Source: Brachybacterium sillae
GTDB taxonomy: Bacteria; Actinomycetota; Actinomycetes; Actinomycetales; Dermabacteraceae
Direction of reading: 5' to 3'
NCBI RefSeq assembly: GCF_025028335.1
Contig: NZ_JAFEUW010000001.1
Coordinates: 310,001-374,000, forward strand
DNA: 64,000 nt
The notes beneath the pieces were generated by a model, which searched no databases, had not been told where the DNA came from, and was given only the letters and a program-made list of their open reading frames with translations. Both the position numbers and the translations under genes were made by a program. Below are positions 37,038 through 46,379 of this stretch, piece by piece (the stretch's first letter is position 1; every line of letters begins with the position of its first letter).

Positions 37038-38165
37038 TCAGCCGCGGAAGGCGTCGCGCAGGCGCCCGAAGACACCCTGCGAGCCCTGCCGCACCTGTCC
37101 GTGCTTCTCCTCGGGGCGCGCCTCGGCGAACCGCTCGAGGATCTGCCGCTGTTCCTCGGAGAGCTTGGTGGGCACCACGACATCGACGATCACCCGCAGA
37201 TCTCCGCGCTTCTCCCGGCGCAGGGGCGTCACGCCGAGACCCTTGAGGGTGAGCTGCTCACCCGGCTGGACACCGGGCTCGAGCTCCAGGTCACGCTCCC
37301 CATCGAAGGTGGTCAGCGGAATCGTGGTGCCGAGGGCGGCGCTGGTCATGGGGATGCGCACGCGGGTGACGAGGTCGTCGCCGTCGCGCACGAAGTGCGG
37401 ATCGTCCGCGACGGACAGCTCCACGAAGAGGTCACCGGACGGACCACCGGCCTCCCCGACCTCGCCCTGGGAGCGCAGCTGGATGCGGGTGCCGTTCTCG
37501 ACGCCGGCGGGGATCTTCACCGTCAGGGTGCGCTCCTCGATCACGCGACCGTGGCCGGAGCACGTGGTGCAGGGGGAGTCGATGACGTCGCCGTGGCCCT
37601 CACAGACGGGACAGGGGGACATGGTGACCATCTGCCCCAGCAGCGACTGGGTCACCCGCTGCACGTGACCGGTGCCCTGGCACTGGGTGCACCGGGTGGG
37701 GGACGTGCCGGGGGCGCAGCAGCTTCCCTGGCAGGTGCCGCAGAGCACCGCGGTGGTGTACGAGATCTGCTTCTCGGCGCCGAACACGACGTCGCGCAGC
37801 TCGATGCGCAGCTGCTGCAACTGGTCACCGCCGCGCCGCTGCCGCGGCACCGGGCCCTGGGCGCGCCCGCGCATTCCCCCGGTGAACATGTCGAAGATGT
37901 CCCCGAAGTCGAAGCCGGCGGCGCCCCCGCCGAAGCCGCCCATCCCACCCATGTCGGGGCCGCCACCCATGTCGTACATGCGGCGCTTCTCCGGGTTGGT
38001 GAGCGTCTCGTAGGCGGCGGAGACCTTCTTGTACTCCTCGGCCGCCTCCGCGGACGGGTTCACATCGGGGTGCAGTGAGCGGGCCTTCTTGCGGTACGCC
38101 TTCTTGATCTCCTCGGTGGAGGCGTCACGGGAGACGCCGAGAAGCTCGTAGTAGTCGTCGGTCAC
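37038..38165 (-). CDS. dnaJ: Chaperone DnaJ
   Basis: Co-chaperone stimulating DnaK ATPase. The 375-residue protein has the J domain with HPD (32-34), a Gly/Phe/Met-rich linker, four CxxCxGxG-like zinc repeats (CGTCQGSC, CTQCQGTG, CPVCEGHG, CTTCSGHG; the first lacks the second glycine) and the C-terminal substrate-binding domain. Its position next to hrcA marks it as the DnaJ2 paralogue rather than the one in the dnaK-grpE operon, which is absent from this window. GTG 38165 starts the gene with AGGA upstream. The CIRCE element before hrcA would control it. Confidence 0.95.
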   Translation of the reverse strand: MTDDYYELLGVSRDASTEEIKKAYRKKARSLHPDVNPSAEAAEEYKKVSAAYETLTNPEKRRMYDMGGGPDMGGMGGFGGGAAGFDFGDIFDMFTGGMRGRAQGPVPRQRRGGDQLQQLRIELRDVVFGAEKQISYTTAVLCGTCQGSCCAPGTSPTRCTQCQGTGHVQRVTQSLLGQMVTMSPCPVCEGHGDVIDSPCTTCSGHGRVIEERTLTVKIPAGVENGTRIQLRSQGEVGEAGGPSGDLFVELSVADDPHFVRDGDDLVTRVRIPMTSAALGTTIPLTTFDGERDLELEPGVQPGEQLTLKGLGVTPLRREKRGDLRVIVDVVVPTKLSEEQRQILERFAEARPEEKHGQVRQGSQGVFGRLRDAFRG

Positions 38166-38240
38166 GACGGGTCGGTTCCTTGTCGTCGAGGGATGGGGGC
38201 GGAGTGCAGTGGGGCGGGCCGCGCCGGGCCGCCGCCGAGG

Positions 38241-39242
38241 CTATTCGAGGAAGCGGGCCGCATACCGGGCGACCGCCTGCACGGTGCTGATACCGGTGAC
38301 GTAGTCCATACGGGTGGGGCCGAGGATCGCGATCTGCGAACCGGCTCCGTATCCCGCTCCGACCAGCGCCGCCTGGGCGAGGGAGGCATCGGGGATCTCC
38401 TGGCCGATGCGCACCTCCACGGTGCCGGGCTCGCCGTTCAGCTCCGACAGCAGCCGCAGGATGACGATCTGTTCCTCCAGCACGTCCAGCAGCGGTTGCA
38501 CGTCCCGGGAGAAGTCCTCGGCGCTGCGGGCGAGATTTCCGGTGCCCGCGACGACGAACCTTTCCTCGGCGCGAGCCTCCACGAGGGCGCGCACGGCATC
38601 CAGCACCTCGTCGACGGCAGCACGGTCGGCAGGCTCGTGCTCGGCGGGCAGGTCCGCCAGGCGCGGCGCGAGGTCGGTGACCTGCTCCCCCACCGAACCG
38701 GCGTTGAGGCGGTCGCGCAGGGACTCGTAGAACTCTGCCGGTCGGGGATGCAGCAGCGGGATGGTGCGCTGGTCCACCCGTCCGGCCTCGGTGATGAGGA
38801 CGACCAGCAGCATCGTCTCGGCGACCTTCACCAGCTCCACATGGCGCACCCGTGCCTGACGGCGCACCGGATACTGCACCAGCGCCACCTGGTGGGTGAG
38901 CTGGGCGAGCAGCCGCACGGTGCGCCCGAGAAGATCGTCGAGATCCCCCGCCTGTTCCAGGAAGGACTGGATGGCGCGGCGTTCCGGGGCGGAGAGCGGC
39001 TTCACGCGGGCGACATGATCGACGAAGGTGCGGTAGCCCTTGTCAGTGGGGACGCGCCCGGCCGAGGTGTGGGGCTGGGCGATCAGGCCCTCCTCCTCCA
39101 GCACCGACATGTCGTTGCGGACGGTCGCGGCGGAGACCCCCAGGTTGTGGCGCTCCAGCAGGGATTTCGAGCCGACGGGCGCCCTGGTGGCGACGTAATC
39201 CTCGACGATGGCGCCGAGGATCTGCAGCTTCCGGGCGTCCAC
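38241..39242 (-). CDS. hrcA: Heat-inducible transcription repressor HrcA
   Basis: Repressor that binds the CIRCE operator and is inactivated when the GroE chaperonin is titrated by unfolded protein. The 333-residue protein has an N-terminal winged helix (RKLQILGAIVEDYVATRAPVGSKSL and SAATVRNDMSVLEEEGLI) and the GAF-like C-terminal domain. The start is GTG 39242 with GGAGG about 7 bases upstream. A CIRCE element and a TAGACT -10 lie immediately before it, so the operon is autoregulated and includes dnaJ and rsmE. Confidence 0.96.
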   Translation of the reverse strand: MDARKLQILGAIVEDYVATRAPVGSKSLLERHNLGVSAATVRNDMSVLEEEGLIAQPHTSAGRVPTDKGYRTFVDHVARVKPLSAPERRAIQSFLEQAGDLDDLLGRTVRLLAQLTHQVALVQYPVRRQARVRHVELVKVAETMLLVVLITEAGRVDQRTIPLLHPRPAEFYESLRDRLNAGSVGEQVTDLAPRLADLPAEHEPADRAAVDEVLDAVRALVEARAEERFVVAGTGNLARSAEDFSRDVQPLLDVLEEQIVILRLLSELNGEPGTVEVRIGQEIPDASLAQAALVGAGYGAGSQIAILGPTRMDYVTGISTVQAVARYAARFLE

Positions 39243-39259
39243 GGTTCACCTCCCGAGGC

Positions 39260-39286
39260 CTGGCACTCCGAGCTTGCGAGTGCCAA
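39260..39286 (-). promoter_or_regulatory. CIRCE operator of hrcA-dnaJ
   Basis: The inverted repeat CTGGCACTC (39260-39268) - 9 bases - GAGTGCCAA (39278-39286) matches CIRCE (TTAGCACTC-N9-GAGTGCTAA) with only the expected G/A differences. It lies 17 bases upstream of the hrcA start on the minus strand. Confidence 0.92.
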
Positions 39287-39291
39287 GTCTA
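39286..39291 (-). promoter_or_regulatory. -10 hexamer of the hrcA operon
   Basis: TAGACT on the minus strand directly adjoins the CIRCE element, so bound HrcA would cover the transcription start. Confidence 0.55.
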
Positions 39292-39399
39292 GCGAGGTGA
39301 CGCCGACGCGGACGGACCGACGCGTTCACTGTGAGGGAGGAGGCCCGGCTCCGGAGCTCTCGGCCCCGGAGCTCGCGGACGCAGCGGCCCGGAACACAC

Positions 39400-39443
39400 C
39401 ATGCCCGTCGCCCCGCGCCGTGACGGCGGAAGCGACGGGCATG
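39400..39443 (-). terminator. Terminator of the CHAP-domain gene
   Basis: A 12-bp perfect stem (39400-39411 with 39432-39443) encloses a 20-base GC-rich loop that itself can fold. It lies 37 bases past the stop codon on the minus strand. Confidence 0.75.
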
Positions 39444-39480
39444 GCGGCCTGTCAGTGGCGAATGATCGCGACTGCGGACA

Positions 39481-40362
39481 TCAGCCGACGGGGCGGAGGT
39501 ATCCGAGCAGATCGCTCTTGGTGATGGTGGTGATCTTGGTGGCGCCGGGGTTCTGGCTCAGGACCTTGATGCTGGAGCCGTTGTCCGCCAGGACGATCGC
39601 CACGTGACCGTACTTGGGGCTGTTCCACTCGGCGCCTCGCCACACCGCGACGTCACCCTTGCGCGGAGTGCTGCCGGCGGAGACGCGGGTGAACTTCGAG
39701 GTGTCGTAGTGGGTCCAGTAGTCCTGGGCGCCGCCGGTGACCGGCGAGGAGAACCGGGAGGCCCCCACGACCTCGCGGGCGTACTGCTGCGCGAGGTCCG
39801 CACACTGGGCCCCGTAGTACCCGTCGAAGTCGACGTACTTGCCGTTGTACTTCGCCACGAAGGCGTCGACCTTCGCCGACAGGGTGGTCGAGGGCGCCGG
39901 AGTGGAAGAACCACCGGTCACCGTCCAGGAGCAGGTCTCGCCGGTGCAGGAGCCCGCCCAGGTGGTGCCGTTGATGCTGATGACGCCGGTGAACTTGGTC
40001 GGGTACGGCGCGAAGGACTGCATCGAGTAGGCGTAGCCGCCCTTGTCGATCTCCATCTGGGTGTACTTGCCCGTCCCGGAGTCGTACCCGCGCTTGTACG
40101 TGGTCTGGGCGATCCCGCGGTACTCGATCCAGTTGGTGCCGCACACGTTCGAGCGCTTGATGGTGGCGGTGCCGCCGCTGACGGTCTTGGTGGCGATGAC
40201 GCGGGCGCTGTCGGCGCATCCGGTCGCGTAGGGGTCGGTGTTGTAGTGGGAGGCGGCCGCCTGCGAGGCGGAGGCCCCGCCCACGGCGAGGGACGCGGCG
40301 ATCAGGCCACCACCCACGAAGGCGGCGGCGCGGCGGGAGACGGAGGACAGCGACAGGGCCAT
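39481..40362 (-). CDS. Secreted CHAP-domain cell-wall hydrolase-like protein
   Basis: A 293-residue exported protein. A signal peptide with SRRAAAFVGGGLIAASLAVGGASASQA ends near residue 36 and no anchor follows. The first mature domain (to about 150) resembles DUF2690, with DPYATGCAD and two disulfide-like cysteine pairs (49/74 and 139/144). After a Ser/Pro/Thr linker, the C-terminal CHAP domain carries catalytic Cys187 (YGAQCADLAQQYA) and His253 (PKYGHVAIVL), as in amidases and peptidases of peptidoglycan. The ATG at 40362 follows AGGAG. It is a single-gene unit with its own terminator; the promoter region on the minus strand was not resolved. Confidence 0.85.
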   Translation of the reverse strand: MALSLSSVSRRAAAFVGGGLIAASLAVGGASASQAAASHYNTDPYATGCADSARVIATKTVSGGTATIKRSNVCGTNWIEYRGIAQTTYKRGYDSGTGKYTQMEIDKGGYAYSMQSFAPYPTKFTGVISINGTTWAGSCTGETCSWTVTGGSSTPAPSTTLSAKVDAFVAKYNGKYVDFDGYYGAQCADLAQQYAREVVGASRFSSPVTGGAQDYWTHYDTSKFTRVSAGSTPRKGDVAVWRGAEWNSPKYGHVAIVLADNGSSIKVLSQNPGATKITTITKSDLLGYLRPVG

Positions 40363-40529
40363 GGTTCTCTCCTGAGAATGGGACGGGATCGGCTCGGGAC
40401 GAGCTCGCACCGGGGTTCGGCGCGCACAGTGTGTCCCAGGGCACGTCCCGCGTGCGATGGTGAGAAGTCCCCATGGACGGGGAACCCCCGGCATGTGTGT
40501 CGGTCGGATCGGGCAGGGCCGGGGTGCGC

Positions 40530-40535
40530 TACGTT
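40530..40535 (+). promoter_or_regulatory. -10 hexamer of the DUF3097 gene (leaderless)
   Basis: TACGTT ends exactly 7 bases before the GTG at 40543, which has no ribosome binding site. No convincing -35 is visible. Confidence 0.5.
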
Positions 40536-40542
40536 CCCACGG

Positions 40543-41424
40543 GTGACCCCTCCGAGCTTCCCCGACCGTTACGGGCACGACGTCCTCAGCTCCGCTCCCC
40601 CGGCCCATCACCGTCGACGCCCCGCCGCGACCGAGGTGCCGGTGGCCCGGGACCTCGTCGTCGAGGACGCGAGCACCGGGTTCTGCGGGGCGGTGGTGCG
40701 GTTGGAGAAGTCCCCCGGTGGTGTGCTGGTGGAGCTCGAGGACGGCCGTGGTCGCCGACGCAGCTTCCCCCTCGGCCCTGGGTTCCTCATCGACGGCAAG
40801 CCGGTGGTGCTGGTGCCGCCCCGCCGCGCCGCCACGCGCCCGGTGGCGAAGCGCAGCGCCAGCGGCAGCGTGTATGTGGAGGGCGCCCGGGCCCGCACCG
40901 CGCGGGCGTCCCGCATCTGGGTGGAGGGCCGCCACGATGCCGAGCTGGTGCAGAAGGTGTGGGGCCACGATCTGCGCATCGAGGGCGTGGTGGTGGAGAT
41001 GCTCGACGGTGCCGACAACCTCCCCGAACGGGTGCAGGATTTCGCGCCCGGGCCCGGCCGGCGCCTGGGGATCCTGGTGGACCATCTGGTGGCCGGATCG
41101 AAGGAGACCCGACTGGCGCAACAGGCGATGGCGGTGCCCGGCGCCCGCGGGAACGTGCTGGTGCTCGGACATCCCTACGTGGATGTGTGGCAGGCCGTGC
41201 GACCGGCACGGGTGGGTCTGGAGCAGTGGCCTCACGTCCCCAAGGGCCAGGACATCAAGGTCGGGACGCTGCGGGCGCTGGGCTGGCCGCACGCCGGTCA
41301 GGCCGACATCGCCGAGGGGTGGCAGCGGATCCTCAGCACGGTCCGGTCCTACGCCGACGTGGAGCCCTCCTTGTCGGGCCGGATCGAGGAGCTGATCGAT
41401 TTCGTCACCGCCCCGGAGGGGTGA
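40543..41424 (+). CDS. DUF3097 family protein
   Basis: A 293-residue soluble protein of the actinobacterial DUF3097 family; its function is unknown. Visible features are an N-terminal basic segment, a small beta domain ([21 protein letters not shown] through [18 protein letters not shown]), and a segment [20 protein letters not shown] followed by [12 protein letters not shown] and a C-terminal [10 protein letters not shown]. The VEGRHDAE and LVDHL blocks have the spacing of a Toprim fold, found in nucleases and topoisomerases, so a role on nucleic acids is possible. The start GTG 40543 fits a leaderless mRNA. Confidence 0.82.
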   Translation: MTPPSFPDRYGHDVLSSAPPAHHRRRPAATEVPVARDLVVEDASTGFCGAVVRLEKSPGGVLVELEDGRGRRRSFPLGPGFLIDGKPVVLVPPRRAATRPVAKRSASGSVYVEGARARTARASRIWVEGRHDAELVQKVWGHDLRIEGVVVEMLDGADNLPERVQDFAPGPGRRLGILVDHLVAGSKETRLAQQAMAVPGARGNVLVLGHPYVDVWQAVRPARVGLEQWPHVPKGQDIKVGTLRALGWPHAGQADIAEGWQRILSTVRSYADVEPSLSGRIEELIDFVTAPEG

Positions 41425-41581
41425 CACGCCGCGTCCTCGCGTTCCCGCTCGGCGGGTGCGCCCGTCCACCCCTCGGTGGAGACGGCCATCGACTGTGGAC
41501 GGAGGCGCGCCCTGGGTGCGGGACCGTAGGCTCGACGTGTCCACACCGGTCGTCGCCGACGGCCCTCGAAGGGAGCAGACC

Positions 41582-42463
41582 ATGACCGACACGCCCTCCT
41601 CCGCGCCCGAGCCGCCCCGCGGACCGCTCGCGGAAGGCTCCACGCCGTTCTCGCCCGTCCCCGACCAGTCACAGTCCCAGAGCGCTGGGGGCTCGACGCA
41701 GTTCCAGAGCGATGGGGCCCAGTGGCAATCCCAGTCCGGCAGTGGTCACCAGCAGCAGAGCAGCGCCGGGTACGGGCAGCAGCAGAACGGGTACGGGCAG
41801 CAGTCGTACGATCAGCCGTCCTACGGGTCAGCCCAGGACCCCTACGGCCAGCAGTCCTCAGGCCAGGCGCAGAACGCCTATGGTCAGCAACCGTTCGGCC
41901 AGCAGCAGTCCGCGTACGGACAGTCGCAGTACGGTGCGCAGGGCTCCGGCCAGCAGGGTTACTCCGCTCCGTTCGGCGGACAGGCCACGGACGGTCAGAC
42001 CCCGTTCGGTGGGCAGGCCGGTTCCTGGTCCGACACGCCGCCGCCCGGGACCGCCGGTGTCTACACCGGTCCGATCACCGGTCAGTCCGTCTCCGACTCG
42101 GACGCGACCATGTGGGCGCTGTTCGCGCATCTCTCGGTCGTGATCGGGGCTCTGATCAGTTTCGGGACGCTGCAGTGGCTGGGCCCGCTGATCATCTTCC
42201 TCATGTACAAGGACCGCAACCGTTTCGTGCGGTTCAATGCGGCCGAGGCCCTGTCCAGCTCGATCGCCACCGCGGCCCTCACCTTCGTGGCCATCATCGC
42301 CACCGGCATCTTCTCGGTGGTGACGCTCGGCCTGGGCACGCCCGCGATGATGCTGGTCGGGGTGATCCCGCTGGTGCAGGTGATCTTCGCGATCATCGGT
42401 GCGGTGAAGGCGAACAACCGCGAGTGGTGGCCCTACCCGGTGAACCTGCGGTTGTTCCGCTGA
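41582..42463 (+). CDS. DUF4870 membrane protein with Gln/Gly/Tyr-rich N-terminal tail
   Basis: A 293-residue protein of unknown function. Residues about 25-170 are low-complexity, dominated by Gln, Gly, Ser and Tyr with repeats like YGQQ and QSAYG. The C-terminal 120 residues form a DUF4870 membrane domain ([19 protein letters not shown], then a basic loop [18 protein letters not shown] and two further helices). The ATG at 41582 has GGAG about 8 bases upstream. It ends at a bidirectional terminator facing hemW. The tail resembles condensate-forming or prion-like segments, but that is only compositional. Confidence 0.75.
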   Translation: MTDTPSSAPEPPRGPLAEGSTPFSPVPDQSQSQSAGGSTQFQSDGAQWQSQSGSGHQQQSSAGYGQQQNGYGQQSYDQPSYGSAQDPYGQQSSGQAQNAYGQQPFGQQQSAYGQSQYGAQGSGQQGYSAPFGGQATDGQTPFGGQAGSWSDTPPPGTAGVYTGPITGQSVSDSDATMWALFAHLSVVIGALISFGTLQWLGPLIIFLMYKDRNRFVRFNAAEALSSSIATAALTFVAIIATGIFSVVTLGLGTPAMMLVGVIPLVQVIFAIIGAVKANNREWWPYPVNLRLFR

Positions 42464-42498
42464 CACCATCGGTCCGCCCGACCCCTCGACCTGCCGGA

Positions 42499-42526
42499 CC
42501 CCGGCCGCCCCCTCGGGTGGCCGGGG
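42499..42526. terminator. Bidirectional terminator between the DUF4870 gene and hemW
   Basis: CCCCGGCC (42499-42506) pairs with GGCCGGGG (42519-42526) around a 12-base loop, flanked by A/T on the outside (GGA and TT). It lies between convergent genes, 35 bases past one stop and 14 before the other. Confidence 0.7.
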
Positions 42527-42540
42527 TTCGCTCGTCGGGG

Positions 42541-43719
42541 TCAGGCGAGCAGGTCCCGCACAACGGCGTCGGCCAGCAAGCGGCCGGAGCGGGTGAGCAC
42601 CAGGCGTCCGTCGGCGAGGGCCGCGGGTTCCAGGTGGCCCCGCTCCCGGTGCAGCTCGATCGCGGCGCGGCCCTGTTCGGGGACGTCCTCCACGGGGAGC
42701 CCGTCGACGATCCGCAGTCCGAGCATCACCCGTTCGGTGCGCTGTTCCTCCGCGGTGGTGTGCTCCTCGTCCTGCCTCGGGAGCTGCCCCGCGGCGATCC
42801 GCTGGGCGTAGCGGCTGGGATGTTTCACGTTCCAGGCGCGCAGGCCGCGTCGATGCCGGTGCGCACCCGGCCCGATCCCCCACCAGTCGGTTCCCCGCCA
42901 GTAGGCGAGGTTGTGCCGGGAGCGGTGTCGTTCCCCGCGCGCCCAGTTGGACACCTCGTACCAGCTCAGTCCGTCCGCCGCGGCGAGATCGTCGATGAGC
43001 TCGTAGGCATCGGCCATGACGTCCGGATCGGGTTCGGCGATCTCCCCGCGCCGCAGCTGCCGGGCCATGGCGGTGTTGCCCTCGATGATCAGGGAATAGG
43101 CGGAGAGGTGGTCGATGCCGCAGGCCAGGGCCGCTCGCACCGATCGCTCTACATCGGCGAGGGTCTCCCCCGGGGTGCCGTAGATGAGGTCGAGGGACAC
43201 GTCGAGACCGGCGTCCTTTGCCCACTGGACGACCTGCGGCACCCGCTCGGGATCATGGGTGCGGTCCAGCGTGCGCAGTACCGACGGCACCGCCGACTGC
43301 ATACCGAAGGAGACCCGCGTGATGCCGCCCGCGGCGAGCTCCTCGAGGGAGGCACGGGTCACCGAGTCCGGGTTCGCCTCGGTCGTCACTTCGGCGTCAT
43401 CCGCCCACGGGATCAGGGACCGCAGGTGCCTCAGCATCGCCACCAGCTCCCCGGCGGGCAGCAGGGTCGGGGTGCCGCCGCCGAAGAACACGGTGGAGAC
43501 GCGCTCATACGCGACGCCATGGGCGGCGTCGTCGGCGAGGGTCAGGTCCATCTCGCGCATCGCGTGGGCGGGGTACTCGGCCTGGGAGCCACCACCGCCG
43601 AGCTCCGTGGCGGTGTACGTGTTGAAGTCGCAGTACCCGCATCGCACGGCACAGAACGGGACGTGGATGTAGACGGCCAGATCGGGGCGGTCCGCGGGAG
43701 TCGGCGACGTCGGTCTCAC
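42541..43719 (-). CDS. hemW: Heme chaperone HemW (radical SAM)
   Basis: A 392-residue radical SAM protein of the HemW/HemN group, formerly called coproporphyrinogen III oxidase-like; HemW inserts heme into membrane targets. The cluster motif is CAVRCGYCDF (Cys23, Cys27, Cys30), followed by FFGGGTPTLL and TTEANPDS. The N-terminal extra cysteine needed for true HemN activity is absent, which favours HemW. The GTG at 43719 overlaps the MOSC gene stop (GTGA). It is transcribed with lepA and the MOSC gene, as in other Actinobacteria. Confidence 0.93.
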   Translation of the reverse strand: MRPTSPTPADRPDLAVYIHVPFCAVRCGYCDFNTYTATELGGGGSQAEYPAHAMREMDLTLADDAAHGVAYERVSTVFFGGGTPTLLPAGELVAMLRHLRSLIPWADDAEVTTEANPDSVTRASLEELAAGGITRVSFGMQSAVPSVLRTLDRTHDPERVPQVVQWAKDAGLDVSLDLIYGTPGETLADVERSVRAALACGIDHLSAYSLIIEGNTAMARQLRRGEIAEPDPDVMADAYELIDDLAAADGLSWYEVSNWARGERHRSRHNLAYWRGTDWWGIGPGAHRHRRGLRAWNVKHPSRYAQRIAAGQLPRQDEEHTTAEEQRTERVMLGLRIVDGLPVEDVPEQGRAAIELHRERGHLEPAALADGRLVLTRSGRLLADAVVRDLLA

Positions 43720-44405
43720 CGTCCGGTGCTCCGCAGGGCGGCGGGGAAGGTGGTCGGCTGGCCCTGTCGATCCAGAATCGTCAGGCAGCTGCGCACCTGG
43801 GACTCATACAACACCGTCGTAGTCTCGACCGCCCAGTCGAGGAGAGCTCGCGCCTGGTGAGCCTGCAGCCCGCGGAACGTCTGCCCGATGCTCACTCCGT
43901 GGTCGGGAACTGTGAGGACCTCAATCGGGTCCCCGGCCTGTACCGACCCCGGCTCGATGACTCGGAAATAGGCCCCGCTGCGCCCGCCCGACCGGAAGCG
44001 ACGCGGCCACCCGGGATCGCCCATCCAGTCGGCGAAGGTCTGACACGGATCGCGGCGACACGTCGCCTCCAGCACGGCACCGCCCACACGCCACCGCTGT
44101 CCGACGAGCACCTCGTCGGTATCAATCCCGACGGTCACGAGATTCTCCCCGAACGCACCGTCCGGAAGGGTACGGCCCTCCTGACGAGCGATGTCCTCGC
44201 GCATCTCTCGCGATACGCAGTACACCGCCTTGAATAGGCCTCCGTGGTGGGAGGTATCGCCTTGATAGTCGCCCTGCAGGCCCAGGCGACCGATCTCGAC
44301 GCGGCCGCAGACCGGCCGCTTGTCGATGCCCGAGCGAATCCCGGTGGTCTGCGCCATGAACACTGACGAGGGAAGGCACACTGCCGCGACGACCGGACGG
44401 GTCAC
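43716..44405 (-). CDS. MOSC-domain protein
   Basis: A 229-residue protein of the MOSC fold (molybdenum cofactor sulfurase C-terminal), related to YiiM. The conserved core contains [29 protein letters not shown] and the catalytic-type cysteine in [13 protein letters not shown], where it may bind sulfur for delivery to a cofactor or act on N-hydroxylated substrates. The start GTG 44405 overlaps the lepA stop. The segment is slightly AT-richer than the flanking genes. Confidence 0.85.
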   Translation of the reverse strand: MTRPVVAAVCLPSSVFMAQTTGIRSGIDKRPVCGRVEIGRLGLQGDYQGDTSHHGGLFKAVYCVSREMREDIARQEGRTLPDGAFGENLVTVGIDTDEVLVGQRWRVGGAVLEATCRRDPCQTFADWMGDPGWPRRFRSGGRSGAYFRVIEPGSVQAGDPIEVLTVPDHGVSIGQTFRGLQAHQARALLDWAVETTTVLYESQVRSCLTILDRQGQPTTFPAALRSTGR

Positions 44406-46270
44406 TTCTTCTTGCCGTCCCTGGCGCCGGAATCGTCGGAGGAGAGCGCCGCGATGAAGGCTTCCTGCGGCACCTCGACGGAGCCGATCGCCTTCATGCG
44501 CTTCTTGCCCTCCTTCTGCTTCTCCAGCAGTTTCCGCTTGCGGGAGATGTCGCCGCCGTAGCACTTGGACAGCACGTCCTTGCGGATCGCGCGGATGTTC
44601 TCGCGGGCGATGATCCGCGACCCGATCGCCGCCTGGATCGGCACCTCGAACTGCTGGCGCGGGATGAGGTTCTTCAGCTTCCCGGCCATCTCGACGCCGT
44701 AGGTGTACGCCTTGTCGCGGTGCACGATCGCACTGAAGGCGTCCACCGGCTCACCCTGCAGCAGCATGTCGACCTTCACCAGGTCAGCCGCCTGCTCACC
44801 CTGCACGTCGTAGTCGAGCGAGGCGTATCCCTTGGTGCGGGACTTCAGCTGGTCGAAGAAGTCGAACACGATCTCCGCCAGCGGCAGCGTGTACCGCAGC
44901 TCGACGCGGTCCTCGGAGAGGTAGTCCATGCCGAGCAACTGCCCGCGCTTGGTCTGACACAGCTCCATGACCGTGCCCACGTAGTCGCTGGGCACGAGGA
45001 TGGTGGCGCGGGAGACGGGTTCGCGGATCTCACGGACCTTCCCCTCGGGGAAGTCCGAGGGGTTGAGCACCTCGATCTCGGTGCCGTCCTCCATCGTCAC
45101 CTGATACACCACCGACGGGGCGGTGGCGATCAGATCGAGGTTGAACTCCCGCTCCAGACGCTCGCGCACGATCTCCAGATGCAGCAGCCCCAGGAAGCCG
45201 ACGCGGAACCCGAACCCGAGCGCGGTGGACGTCTCCGGCTCATAGTTCAGGGCGGCGTCGTTCAGCTTCAGCTTGTCCAGCGCGTCCCGCAGATCCGGGT
45301 AGTCCGAACCATCGATGGGGAACAGGCCGGAGAACACCATCGGCTTCGGATCCGAGTACCCGGCGAGCGGAGCCGTGGCACCGCGCAGGGCGGTGGTGAC
45401 GGTGTCACCAACCTTCGACTGGCGGACATCCTTCACCCCGGTGATGAGGTACCCGACCTCCCCGACGCCGAGGCCCTGCGTGGGGCTCGGTTCCGGGGAG
45501 ATCACACCGATCTCCAGCAGGTCATGCTGGGCACCGGTGGACATCATCTGGATGCGCTCACGCGGGTTGAGCTTCCCGTCGACGACGCGGACATACGTGA
45601 CGACACCCCGATACGTGTCGTAGACGGAGTCGAAGATCATGGCGCGGCAGGGGGCATCCGCCTCCCCGTGCGGGGCGGGCAGGGTGCGCACCACATGGTC
45701 GAGCAGCTCCGGCACTCCGACACCGGTCTTGCCGGAGACCCGCAGCACCTCGGAGGGGTCGACGCCGACGAGCTGGCCGATCTCCGCGGCGTACTTCTCG
45801 GGGTCCGCGGCCGGCAGGTCGATCTTGTTGAGCACCGGGATGATGGTGAGGTCGTTCTCCATCGCCAGGTACAGGTTCGCCAGGGTCTGCGCCTCGATGC
45901 CCTGGGCGGCGTCCACCAGCAGGATCGCGCCCTCGCAGGCGGCGAGGGAGCGGGAGACCTCGTAGGTGAAGTCGACGTGGCCCGGGGTGTCGATCATGTC
46001 CAGCGCGTAGTTCACGCCGTCGACCTGCCAGGGCATGCGCACCGCCTGGCTCTTGACGGTGATGCCGCGTTCGCGCTCGATGTCCATGCGGTCGAGGTAC
46101 TGGGCGCGCATGGCCCGCTCATCCACGACCCCGGTGAGCTGCAGCATCCGGTCGGCGAGGGTCGACTTGCCGTGGTCGATGTGCGCGATGATGCAGAAAT
46201 TGCGCAGGCGGTCGACGGGGGTGGACGCCGGCTGGATGTCCAGCGCGTCCGCAGCGGCGATCCTCGGCAC
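44402..46270 (-). CDS. lepA: Elongation factor 4 (LepA)
   Basis: A 622-residue ribosomal GTPase thought to aid 30S biogenesis or rescue of stalled elongation. G1 is [10 protein letters not shown]2 contains [11 protein letters not shown]3 DTPGHVDF, G4 NKID, followed by EF-G-like domains and the LepA-specific C-terminal domain containing [24 protein letters not shown]. The start was placed at GTG 46270, with AAGGA about 9 bases upstream and similarity beginning soon after ([14 protein letters not shown]). It leads the lepA-MOSC-hemW operon. Confidence 0.97.
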   Translation of the reverse strand: MPRIAAADALDIQPASTPVDRLRNFCIIAHIDHGKSTLADRMLQLTGVVDERAMRAQYLDRMDIERERGITVKSQAVRMPWQVDGVNYALDMIDTPGHVDFTYEVSRSLAACEGAILLVDAAQGIEAQTLANLYLAMENDLTIIPVLNKIDLPAADPEKYAAEIGQLVGVDPSEVLRVSGKTGVGVPELLDHVVRTLPAPHGEADAPCRAMIFDSVYDTYRGVVTYVRVVDGKLNPRERIQMMSTGAQHDLLEIGVISPEPSPTQGLGVGEVGYLITGVKDVRQSKVGDTVTTALRGATAPLAGYSDPKPMVFSGLFPIDGSDYPDLRDALDKLKLNDAALNYEPETSTALGFGFRVGFLGLLHLEIVRERLEREFNLDLIATAPSVVYQVTMEDGTEIEVLNPSDFPEGKVREIREPVSRATILVPSDYVGTVMELCQTKRGQLLGMDYLSEDRVELRYTLPLAEIVFDFFDQLKSRTKGYASLDYDVQGEQAADLVKVDMLLQGEPVDAFSAIVHRDKAYTYGVEMAGKLKNLIPRQQFEVPIQAAIGSRIIARENIRAIRKDVLSKCYGGDISRKRKLLEKQKEGKKRMKAIGSVEVPQEAFIAALSSDDSGARDGKKK

Positions 46271-46379
46271 CGGTCGGGATCCTTTCCTCACGGGGTCGCG
46301 CCGCGCGGGTGCGCACGGCGTCCCCCATCGTCTCACGCGCCGGTGCCGGGCATCGCCTCCGACAGGGGCCGGGTGGGGC

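Noticed and set aside
40363-40542. Possible cyclic di-AMP (ydaO-type) riboswitch upstream of the CHAP-domain gene
   Set aside because: Cell-wall hydrolase genes of Actinobacteria often have one, but I could not match the conserved blocks in this 180-base region; only a 5-bp hairpin was seen.
39481-42463. Three successive genes each encoding exactly 293 residues
   Set aside because: The proteins are unrelated in sequence and fold, and the equal length is a coincidence, not a duplication.
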